64,000 bases of DNA, from the NCBI GenBank assembly GCA_907165135.1, contig OU015567.1, forward strand, positions 11,351,001 through 11,415,000, given 5' to 3'. The translations under genes and the position numbers were made by a program. Each line of letters begins with the position of its first letter. Position 1 is the stretch's first letter. The notes under the pieces were generated by a model that worked only from the letters and a program-made list of their open reading frames with translations, was not told the DNA's origin and did not search any database. This document shows positions 12,133 through 27,900 of the stretch, one piece after another. The stretch is from Oikopleura dioica. Its lineage: Eukaryota > Chordata > Appendicularia > Copelata > Oikopleuridae.

Positions 12133-12792
12133 TCATTTCTTGACGGAATTCAAGGCTCGGGCTTGAAGTTTGTTGATCCAAGTGTTTCTAGCGTCGGAAA
12201 GGCTTTTCTCCAACTCCTCGATCGTGTGTTCCAGATCTTGATTTTTACATTGAATCTCAACCAACCGAACCTACAAAAGAATCGACAATGAAATCAACGA
12301 AGAAAAAGGATGATTTACTTTTGTCTGAGCGAGTTCCAGCTCGACAGCGCCATCTGAGACTGCATGATTTTCTGAAAAGGACGAGCGAGAGGAGCCTCCT
12401 TCTCCATTTTGCTTCTTATTCCTTTCGTTCAGCGCTGTCAAATCGGCTATCAACGCGTTTTTACGAAGAATATCGTTGCGGAGCTCGGAAGCGTCAGTAT
12501 CCCTTCTCAATACTTCCCTAAAAACACATCGTTAGACAAAGAGAAGAGAGCGCGTCTGACTTTCTCCAGAGCTCCTTGAGTTCTTCATTTTCTTCCTTGA
12601 AGTTTTCGACTTGCTGTGAAAAGTTATCACGCTCGCGTCGTATTTCTTGAAGCTGAAGTCTCAAAGCATCTAATTCACGTCCCATCTGAAAGGCAAAAAT
12701 CAAGAAGAATCACGCTTTGCAGTTCTTACTCTTTTCGATTCTTCCATTTGCTTGTCCATCTGTTTCTGGGCAGCGTTTTCCTTTTCGATCAT
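12133..12792 (-). CDS. 174-aa coiled-coil protein downstream of TOP3A
   Basis: Four exons give an unbroken 525-nt frame: 12730-12792, 12561-12685, 12319-12517, 12133-12270, all with GT-AG introns of 44-48 nt. The protein is almost entirely heptad-like helix (GRELDALRLQLQEIRRERDN, NQDLEHTIEELEKS) with a short serine-rich linker (GGSSRSSFSENH). It resembles coiled-coil rods in general and no family specifically. The ATG at 12792 lies 12 bases after an AG acceptor (12805-12806), and the TOP3A stop (12852-12854) is only about 60 bases upstream, so it is probably the second gene of a trans-spliced operon. Function unknown. Confidence 0.75.
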
Positions 12793-12851
12793 ATTTTGAA
12801 CGAGCTAGAAGTACGAAAATTTAAGAAAAAAAGGGTTTAAAATATATTAAT

Positions 12852-15709
12852 TTACCAGATCGCTTTCAAAATCGAGCCGGAGTACTTTCGAATGAAGCCG
12901 CTGTCTGGGCATTTGAAAAATGGCCTGAAATGCATTAAATCGAACTGTCAATTGGAAAGGTCCTACCTTCCCTGATTAGGGCCATCTTTTCTTACTGTCA
13001 GTGAAAGGGCGTTTTTTCCACATTCGCATTGAACATTGCCCGCAGCAGCTGCTGAAGAGCTTGGGCCGGGATTATTTCGAGGATTATTCGTCTTTTTTGG
13101 CGGATTTCTCGAACCATCTGCTCCACCACTGCCTGGCTGGACTTCATCAGCCCACTGGAAGTAGTTACATACTTTTGGGAAATCGCTGCAGACATAGAAG
13201 TCGCGATCTTTATTCGGACCATCTTTTCGCGTCGTTAGTTTTTTTGCTGGCTTGTTGCAGCCGCAATTTACGGCTGCTCCTCCAGAACCGCCTGGACCAG
13301 AGTCATGGTCGGATTTTCGTTTTTTTCCTCGCTGATTTCCTCCCCCACGTCCGGGACCAGGGCCTGGTGGTGGTCCTCCTCCACGTCGATTGTTCCTTGC
13401 TGCGTCCCCTTCTCTAATTGAAATTCGTATCACTTCTTTGAGCGTCTCATCGCATCCCAAGCATCCTTCGTACTCTCCTGTCATGTGGCTAGGCACGCTT
13501 CCAGGCTCGAAGCTCCATCTGACAACATAAAATCCAGCGCTGCAGTTGCATGCTCTCAAACGAGCTATCATCCTTCCACCGTTTGGTAAGAATCCGCTTG
13601 TTCTGCATTCTGGATAGCCAGTGCATGAAACACAAACGCTGCCATTTGGAATAGTTTTTACGACCATTGGTGACTGACATCTAAATCAAAGAATGAAGAT
13701 ATTTTTGACAATGTTTATCTTACCGAGGACAACGGGCGACAGCATCATCAGCTGGATTTCTCGGCAGTTCAAAAGGTCGATCATTTTGACGAGCAACGCC
13801 CATGCTCTGCGCTATGACAGCACCGAATCGATTCAAATTCTCTTCTGCCTTTTTATACGCCTCTCGATATGCGTTTACTTGCGCTCGAACTACTGCATCT
13901 CGCTGCTTTTCGCCATTTTCAATTTTCACCAGGTCCCTTTCCAGTCCCGATCGAAGGAGGTGATTCGCAAGTGGAATCGACAAATCTTCATAAGCACTGA
14001 CTAGCCCAATTCCAAGGGAGACGGTTCGAATCGTTTTTCGCGAGTGAGTTTTAAGTATCCTCTTTGTTGAATTGTAGAAATGTGATCAGCGTGCGTAGCA
14101 TCCGTTCCAATGCCATACTTGTCCATCAAACCAATCAAATCAGGTTCAGAAAGCAACAGTGGAGCAGTAGTCGTGCTCTCGATGAATTCCGCATTTGTGA
14201 TGGTAAATTCCTCGTTGAATTGATACTGAGGAAGAGTCTTGTCTGACCATTTGTCGTAAGGATAAACTTCTAAGTAGCCTCTGTCGGAAATGAGCAACCC
14301 TTTTGCGGAGAACTCCTCTTCGGCAATTTCCAACTTGCACGTGGTCTCGAAGCCTTGTGCATCGCGAGAGAGACACGCGAGAAATCGACGGGCGATGAAT
14401 TCGTATACTTTCGCTTCCGCACCAACTAATCCTTATTCAAGCCTTCAGAAAATGGTCAGGAGGAAATGATTTTCAAGTTCTGAAGGCCCTTTCCTGATCC
14501 TTCTTTGAGCGGATGAATCGGTGGATGCGCTTCGTCAGTTTTCCTCCCATTTCTCGGGTCGATCCCGTTTTGAAGAATCTCCGTCGCGAAGGCTCCAAAT
14601 CTCGGGTCTCGCTGTTGCGCCTCCACCATCGGCTTCAAGTCCAGCGACTTAGGAAAAATATTCGTTTCAGTACGCGGGTACGAAATGAAACCAGTAGTGT
14701 AAAGTTTCTCGGCGATTTTCATGATATCTTTCGCTGTTAATCCTAGCATTCGCGCTTTTTTCTCGAGCTCGACTGTTTCTAGTGGAAAGGGACGCCATTT
14801 GGACTTCGGCTTTGATTCTAAATGCGTGACTTTGGCTCTTCCGCTTTCCTCGATTTCTTCGAAAATCGCCGCCGCAGCTCGCTCTGAGAAGAGCCGAACA
14901 CAAGACCAGGTGAAAATCGTGTTCATTCCACCTCTGTTGTGATGCACTTCGATTTTCCAAAACTTCTCTGGCTGAAACTCCGCGATTGCTCTCCATCTTT
15001 CGACGACAAAGCCCAATGTTGGAAATTGACAACTCCCGAAGCTGACCAATCTATCTACGAGTGTTGGAAAGCGGTTCTGTAGGAATAACGATTGTAGTCG
15101 GGTGAAAGAAGCGCCGATCCTCAGATCCAGCTCTTGTCTAGCATCGACTGCTTCTGCAATGAGCACATTGAGCGGGACAAGATTCGCCATCGCTCGTCGA
15201 ACGGCCGTTTGAGTGATTTCAGAAAACCTCGCTCGAAGGACACGGAGATTTCTGTTCGCTCGAAGACAAACGTCTCGAACCTCTGCACCGATGTTCTCTC
15301 CTTCTCTATCGCAATCGGTCCAGATGATGAGGACCGAGTGTGTTCGACTCTGCTGCTCCAGATTTTGCTTTACTTTCACCATGTCTTTTGTGACATTCTT
15401 TACGAGTGGCGCATCGAAGAGAGCGTCTGGCGGGGTCGAGCTCCAGCTCTTGTACTGGATCGGAAACTCGTAGTTTTGCATGTGCCCGCTTACCGAAGTC
15501 ATCACAAAATCAGCCTGGTGTCCCTGGAACAAGACAAGTCACAATCAACGGTCAGATTCGGATTCGAAAGTTACCTCAAACATCGAGTAAAACTTATAGA
15601 GTCGGTTGTATTTGCTCGGCCCTGCTTCATTCCTCGCTGAGCCATTGCTCAATTGAGCTGCAATATTTTTTGCAGCGTCGTTCTTTTCTGCTACACAGAG
15701 AATTCTCAT
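12852..15709 (-). CDS. TOP3A: TOP3A, type IA DNA topoisomerase III alpha
   Basis: Type IA topoisomerase that works with BLM and RMI1 to dissolve double Holliday junctions. The N-terminus starts MRILCVAEKNDAAKNIA; the Toprim acidic motif is TDCDREGENIGAEV; the catalytic tyrosine lies in GFISYPRTETN; KYGIGTDATHADHI is the conserved type IA motif. A C4-type zinc segment (CVSCTGYPEC) follows, then two GRF zinc fingers separated by a Gly/Pro-rich linker. The first GRF is complete (CGCNKPAKKL...FYVCSDFPKVCNYFQW). The second ends GRPFFKCP...AIW and lacks the last cysteine. Start is ATG 15709; the first intron splits FSMFE from GHQADF. The last exon overlaps, in another frame, sequence that could be read into the coiled-coil gene. 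Confidence 0.93.
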
Positions 15710-16049
15710 TTTATCATTCTAGCGAAAGATTCCTCAATTAGCAGTAGAGAAAAAATTGAGAAGAGCCCAATTCCCAAACGGTATTTACTTTTTCATCCTT
15801 GATTTCCATTACTCATATGATACCATAAAGATGCATGAGGTTGCAAGAAAAAATTGAACCATGATTGTGTTGGGTGAGATTTATTTTTTGAACTTTTACG
15901 ATAAATGTATCAGTAAGGAACGTGAAGTGAGGGGCAGTTAACATGTTCTATTGTCAGGATCGTTTAGGTGTTGAACTTGTTGAAAGGGAGGGGAGTTGGG
16001 TTAGATTTTGAGGGGTCTGGGTTAACTGGAAGTGACAAGATAGGAAGCG
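15710..16049. other. intergenic stretch
   Basis: About 340 bases between TOP3A and the end of ATR. No coding or RNA feature recognised. Confidence 0.5.
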
Positions 16050-21530
<5,481 letters not shown>

Positions 21531-21680
21531 CTCTGAAATGATGAACGAATAAAATGGATTCACTCAAGTGAACTGCTGTTTCCGAAAAACAAAGAGGTGG
21601 AAGACCAAGACGCCTACGCACACGTGACCTACACCTGGGGCGCGCGAGAGACCCACCACATGCGTAGGCGCCACGCATAA

Positions 21681-22151
21681 TTAACCCGATAACGAGAGCG
21701 GGAGCACTAAGTGCTCCCAGAGCTAGTTGTTGCATTGTGATTTTCTTCAATTTTGAAGATAATCCAAAAATTCAAAAAAACTTAGATTCTAGCACCTATT
21801 CCTCACTTAGTTTGATTTTAAGAAATCTTCATACTCTTACTCATACTCTATTTAATCCTTATTTTTTTACAAAAAAGGAGGAAATTTTTGGAAATTCGTC
21901 TCGAGAACTCGATGTTACATAACATTCATCAAGAGAGCGCGCGTTCTTTTCGCGTTTTTCCTCACAAAAAAGAGTTCTCAGGAGTTCTAGACCGAGCATT
22001 TTTCAAAAATCCGACGAAAGCGCCGTCTTACAGACCAAGAAAACAAGCAGTTTTGCCCTCTTTTTGCTTAAAATTGTTCTAGATGGCCCGGGTGCACTAA
22101 CTGCTCCCGCTCTCGTTATCGTATAATTTCAAACTCGCGTTATCGGGTTAA
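21681..22151. mobile_element. MITE 'A', piggyBac-like, TTAA-flanked
   Basis: Bounded by TTAA at 21681-21684 and 22148-22151, with inverted ends TTAACCCGATAACG and CGTTATCGGGTTAA. Behind the right end a longer inverted match exists: the subterminal CGATAACGAGAGCGGGAGCA at the left is repeated inverted at about 22093-22121. CCC-starting ends plus TTAA duplication fit piggyBac. It lies just upstream of the ATR start and shares its right TTAA with MITE B copy 2. No coding capacity. Confidence 0.8.
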
Positions 22152-22590
22152 CTTCTCAATACACGGGCGCGCAACTAAGCGCTCAAAACACGGGGTCGGG
22201 TGAGGGGACCACAATGCATTATTCAGCCCCGCGCGGCGCGTAAAATTCGGATTGTCAGAAAGAGCGCTCAAAACTTTTAGCTTTAACTTTCGTTTGCGGC
22301 GGGTAAAAAGGTAACAATTCATATCGCTGGAAAGCTTGAACACTCACCTATCAGGATAAACAATTACTTTTGAAAAACACTTTCTGGATTTGCAGCTGTA
22401 GAATGAAAGATGAATCCGATGCAAAACGCCACCACTTTTGAGAAAACATCCAAAATTTCAGAAAGTGGTTCGTTTTAGTCATCTTAGCTCACATTACAAA
22501 AATCAGGTCAAACGGATTATCACAAGAGAAATAACGGCGGCTCAAACCCGCCGTGGTCGGTTGAACCGACCACGTGTATTGAGAAGTTAA
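22148..22590. mobile_element. MITE 'B', copy 2, inserted at the TTAA of MITE A
   Basis: Same 443-bp element as at 11201-11643, with about three substitutions by eye. Its left TTAA is the right TTAA of MITE A, so one element used the target-site duplication of the other as its own target. Confidence 0.85.
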
Positions 22591-22653
22591 AATTATTTTG
22601 AAGATAGTAAGGAATTTACAGAATGAGTAGTGGTTAAAGATATCAGTTGGCAG

Positions 22654-24850
22654 TTAAATATAAATTTCAGAGTCTTGATTCTTCGGCTGGAGCCACTCGA
22701 ACTTGCTCTTTGCGGATTGGGCTTGTGAGCCAGCTAGGTAAGCGTGGCAAATGTCTTTTTCGCATTGAATCGTTATCTCTGTGATTCCAGCTTCCTGAAA
22801 CTTAATAAGAACAGAACAAATTCGCCGAGTGCACCTTGAAATATTGTCCAGCAACACAAATGACTGTATTCTCGACAGCAGCTTCGCCTATGTGCAGAAC
22901 GATACTGCAGCAAAAGACATTCGGAGAAAGCGTCCAGCAACGATGGTCGCGGTAAGACTCCACTTCTTTCATTTGCATTATTTTGTGGAGCGCTTCTTTG
23001 AACGCCCGCTCGATGCTGCTTGGGCATCTGAGAAGTAAGATTTCCGATGAGTTCTTTAGAATCGGCAGCGATTCGTATCCAACGAAAGAAGCTAAAAATT
23101 TCTATATCGAACTCCCGCAACTTATTTCACTACCTATGGCGAGAGCGACGAGTGAATCAAAGATTGTCCACGAATTAAGAAAAACGGATAAAACGATCGC
23201 GATGAAACCGATGTTAGCCCGAAGCATTTCTTTCCAAAGCGAAGGATTTTCATACTCGTCCATTTTTCTTAAAAACTCCTCTCCGAATAATCCGTATCCT
23301 CCGAGATTGACGCAAATACTGATGGTTGTAATTAGTAAAGCGAACTCAGTTGAAACATCGGTGGAGAAAGTCATTCTAACGATCGACTCTTTTGTAATGA
23401 GAAAACAACTCATCACGATCAAAACAGATAAAAGATAATCGACCTAAAAGAATATTCAAGATTTTGTCTGGAAATTGTTACAAACCAGACTTTCCACAGA
23501 AGCAAGACCAAAGTTGAACATTTTTGACGGCTTTGAATTGCTAACAAGGCCTTTGACGAGAGACAAAATGATCTTGTTCGAATTGAAAATGGTCAAAAGA
23601 GCAGCCCCAAAGAGCGCCAAAGAGTTGTTGTAGCCAGCAACAGCGCAAGTCAAAGCGGAAATTGAAATGCTTAGAAAAGTGAAGAAAGTCTTTGTTCTTA
23701 GAACAGGGTCTGCTGAGCTTTTCGCAGCAAGGTCAAGGATGCATTTAGATATACTAAACCCACTGGTGCTCGTTGTAAGAGGAGGAGAACTTGAACTTCC
23801 GCGCCAGTACCAATCGGCCATTAGAAAAAACAGTGAAAGAACGATGATATTCCCTTCCAATTCATGGCTTTTTCTTCCGATAATTTCTTCGCGCATAAGT
23901 CCTGATACTTTCGAAGTAACTGGGTGATCCCAAAGATAGCCAAACAGAAATGCGGCAAAGAGTTCGTATCGGTACCAGAGAACAGAAGTCTTCGGGTGAC
24001 AATACAACTTTAGCTTTCGAAACTCGGCGAGCCACGGGAGAGTTTTCGTGAAAATTCCAAAAGTGATCATCGGGAAAATAATTGAAATCATCGAAATTGG
24101 CTCGTCGAGAACATGATGCGTGTGCACTCCGTAACCAAACAATCGCAAAAACGCGTACAAAACCAGAATCATCGCAAAAGAAAGTGTTTCGACGAGCACT
24201 TCCGAATCCGCTCTTTGGACCGTCTTGTCGATTTTGAGATGAGCTTTTTTCGAAAGCAAGTCCAGCAAATTATCAACAATGGAAAGAAAACACCCAGTCA
24301 TTGCGTTTCCACTACCGACGCAAGAGATCAGCCCAAGGATGTAGAAGATTCCAGAGCAACGGAGCGAAGGGTTCTTGCAGAAACTTGCGAGAATCCGAAT
24401 TCCATCATTGAAACCGAAAAGGACGATGCTTCGGAGCGAACCGGAGTAACGTCGTGCGTAGATCCAACACAACGATTGACAGGAATTTAATGCAGCAATT
24501 GATAGGAATATTTTGCGGTTTTTAAACAAGTCTGCATATTTAGGTCTTTGAATTGCTAAAGAAGGATCTTTACTATTAGTTAGATGCGTACTAATACGAA
24601 AAAAGGGCTAAAATTTAAATCAAACTAATAGTAAGGTCCCTTGTCCTAAACAAGCTAGTACATGAACGGCGGAAATAAGCAGAATCAGCAATATCGGATG
24701 CAAGTAATGAAGATAATCATGAATCTCATAAACTCCGAAAACAAATACCAGCTTCACGAGAAACGTAAGTTTGAATCCTTCATTGAGATCTGCATTTTTA
24801 TCCGAAAAACTGTGCTGCCCGTTCAATATAATGTTTTGCGGAGATTCCAT
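22654..24850 (-). CDS. SLC30A5: ZnT5-like (SLC30A5) zinc-transporter family protein with altered zinc site
   Basis: ZnT5 is a Golgi and early secretory cation-diffusion-facilitator with a long extra set of N-terminal TM helices. Those are present: FKLTFLVKLVFVFGVYEIHD, the SLCW..SGSLRSIVLF block, and FAAFLFGYLWDHPVTSKVSG against human [20 protein letters not shown]. The C-terminal cytoplasmic domain is also recognisable (ILLLRCPSSIERAFKEALHK, then a YRDHRCW block). In the transport core the TM2 zinc ligands H-x3-D are replaced (ALFGAALLTIFNSNK) and the TM5 H-x3-D reads as ...MLRANIGFI; the His-rich loop is absent. It may therefore be a structural or regulatory subunit, as ZnT6 is in vertebrates. 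Start ATG 24850 lies 62 bases after the stop of the preceding gene. Confidence 0.8.
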
Positions 24851-24912
24851 CTCATTCTGAAATAAGCGAATACGAGCCGGATCAATATATACAATTGTTT
24901 TTAATAAATAAG

Positions 24913-27900
24913 TTAGAATGATATCGAGGAAACGTTTTCAGTATAGTGTTTTATGCAAAGATCTCTAAACTGTCTCTCGTCATAAACAGTCTCAAAAACA
25001 GTATAAACAGAAAGCGCAGCAGTAGAAGCAAGAAAAAGTTCGGAGCGCAAATCTTTGGTCGCCCGTTTTTCACCAAAATCTGACGGAAGACATCTGTCCA
25101 GAAGATCCAGTACTTGCGAGTCCAAATTTCATTGAGGCCAATGAGTTTTCCGCGGTGCTTCTCGTTTGTTTCTGCGAGGACGACCATGATTGTTGGAGGC
25201 ACGATGAAGCTTGAGAGCGCGATCGCGGCAAGTGCTCGGCCGGACCAGCACATCGCGCATTCTAGGAGTTTGATTATCGTATTGGGATCTTAGATTCGTT
25301 AGACTCCCTCGTCCCCTAAGGTCACTTGCTTATCTAGATCGAGCTTTGCTCGGTCGCCGCCGTGTATTTCTCTTCATTCGGTAATTCACGCAGTTCGTGA
25401 ATTAACCTCTATTTTACTCCAGCTCGAAATACAGACGTCAAGATACTTTACTCGTTTTCTTCACTCGTCCAGATATAGAGAGCAGGCAAACTACGCTAGA
25501 AGTGGGAGATTCAGCAGAAGCTAGGATCCCTTCAGTGGTATCAGAGTAGTCCCGTTGGAGAAAAGGTAAATTTTCCGCCATCGACAACCGAAGTTTCGCA
25601 ACTTGGACGCTGATTGGCCGTCAGCGGAGTCGAGGGGAACCGAATCACCAACCGCCACCGCGCCGCCGGAGAAACTCCACTCAGAGAATTTTCCGCGCCG
25701 CACCACACCAACACCACCCCGAGCGAGCGCCACCACACGAGCGCCACCACGACCCACGCGCCGAAAGTCGCGCCCACGCAACCACGCACGCACGCCGGGG
25801 AAAACCTAAAATACTCAGAAAAACAGAATTCTTTCGCCACTTTTCACCAAAAATCGAGAGAAGTTTACGAAGAATCGACCCTTGGACCAGACCTTGAAAT
25901 TTCGACAATCGCTGGACAGAGAAATCGTCGGGCGTTTGCGCAAAAAGGCACCTCAGCTCATCATATTGCGACTTTTAGTCGCAGTATTTTCTGAGGGCCT
26001 GAAAGGTAATCCAAGGCCCATAAACCCTTACTGCCGATATATTTCGAGCTATGGCGGCGAACAAATCACTGCTAGAAACCGTCACCGAAATAAGAAGCAT
26101 AAACGATCGAGTAAACTACCTCGAAGAACAAGTGCGAAATGACGAATCACTTAAGCCAAGCCTAGAGCCCTTGATCACAGAAAGCAGAGTAAAATTAGAA
26201 CAGCTCAGTACAACGCTTCTTACCTGCGAGCTCGATCAAGGAAAAGAATCTACGAATGCTACAATGAGAGAAGAAGCATGGGTGGCCACTACCTGGTCTC
26301 GTCACGTCCAAGACTTGCCGAAGCTGGACGCCGCATGCAACACATCTTTCAACACCTTCTTGGGCAGAGCCGACATTTATCACCGCGCCTACGTCCGCGA
26401 CAGACCTTCACGTGAACAGCCTTTCATCGCAGCAGTGTACAGCCACTTCGACTTGAACATCGAACGCTCACTTGGAACCGAATTTCTGAATTGTCAAGAC
26501 TGGAAATCGGCCAAGGCGCTGCTAGAGAAATCATTCGCCGCGAAGAGTCACTACTTACTGAAGCTAAGCGAAGTTTTCGACGTCGAATACGACCATTCGA
26601 AGCCGTTTGCACACTACACCGCCAACGTCTTGCAAAAGATGAACGAGGCGAAGCAAGCGACTTTGAACTCTTACCGACAAGAGAAGTCAGCCGACGCCGG
26701 GGTCGATGAAATATTCGACATATTCTCGACGATGATGCTGTACTTGAATCTTAGGAAAGAAGAACCAGACGTTTTCAACGCAATCCTTCCAAGCCTATCA
26801 AAAGTTTACGATATCAACGAACTCTGCCGTCTCGCCCAATCCACAAGACAGAATCGAGTTGACAGCGCGACCGTCTCCCAGCACTTCAACAGAAATAAGA
26901 ACAAAAAGAAGAAGAATGCTAAGCGCGCCAGCACCGATTCTAAGGATGGGAAAGACGATAAACAACCAGAATCCAAGAAGATTAATACGACTAAGAACGT
27001 CGAAGATTTCCAACCATTCGATGTTCACTTTTACACAGTGAAGAAGAAGCGACCAGGAAAGGCTTATTTCGCTTCGGCTACCATCATTACGGGCTCTAAA
27101 AGTTTTGACGTATCGATGGAAGTCGACAGCGGAGCCGAGTCCTCCTGTCTGTCCGCTGCTTACGTTCCCGACAAATTTCTCCAGATGCTGAAGCCCTGCC
27201 CCTTCAAGGTCACCGGTTTCAGCCCAAATATCCCCGCCGAGCAGCCGAGGGGTATCCTTCCCTGCCGCTTATCATTCAATGGTGGCCCTGCATTCTCCTT
27301 GAATCTCACCATCATGCCAGGCAGTAAATACCCAAGTCTACTGGGCCGCGATATACTAGAGAATGCGATGACGGACAGCTTCACAGTCGACAATAAGAAT
27401 CGTACTCTCTCATTTTGCTACAACGAAGCCTTCACACAAACTGAGACTCAAGTGGTGAAGCTGGACGGAGTGAAGCGGACCAAAATCAAGAAATACTTGA
27501 CGACTAGATCAGCGGTCAAAGACAGCGATCGGTCCCGCACTCAACCACCACGAGAAGTCCCAAAGCTGGACGCGCCGAACAAGAACGCAGCCAGGTGCCC
27601 CATTCAGCTAGCGAAGCAAAAACTCGGAATAACCCTACCAGCAGACGCAGACCCGGGGCAAAAGAAGATGGTCGCCGAGCTGTGTTTGGAATTCGACGAC
27701 AGATTCGGCTGCGACGGTCAAAAAATGGGTGAATTCCCGTTCGAGATCGAAATCCCGACTGATGGTACGAGTCGAAACATCAGTCAACACCCGATTCCGC
27801 AAGCTTTTCATGGTCAGGTCAGCGATCACATCTCCGAACTGCTCGAAACGAAAATAATAGAAGAGATCAAAGACCAGAAAGGGTTTAACAGCCCGGTATT

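Larger units (their letters stand above)
12133..15709 (-). other. probable operon: TOP3A then coiled-coil gene
   Basis: The TOP3A stop (12852-12854) and the downstream ATG (12792) are about 60 bases apart, with acceptor CGTACTTCTAG at 12805-12806 just before it. This spacing and site match larvacean trans-spliced operons; no transcript evidence. Confidence 0.5.

Noticed and set aside
21590-21680. Inverted GCCTACGCA / TGCGTAGGC pair near the ATR start
   Set aside because: The arms are short and there is no target duplication; it could be part of a promoter or a decayed element, and I cannot support either.
25603-25809. Proline- and arginine-rich ORFs in the 5' leader of the LTR elements
   Set aside because: They come from a low-complexity CCACC-rich leader, overlap in opposite frames and differ by indels between copies.
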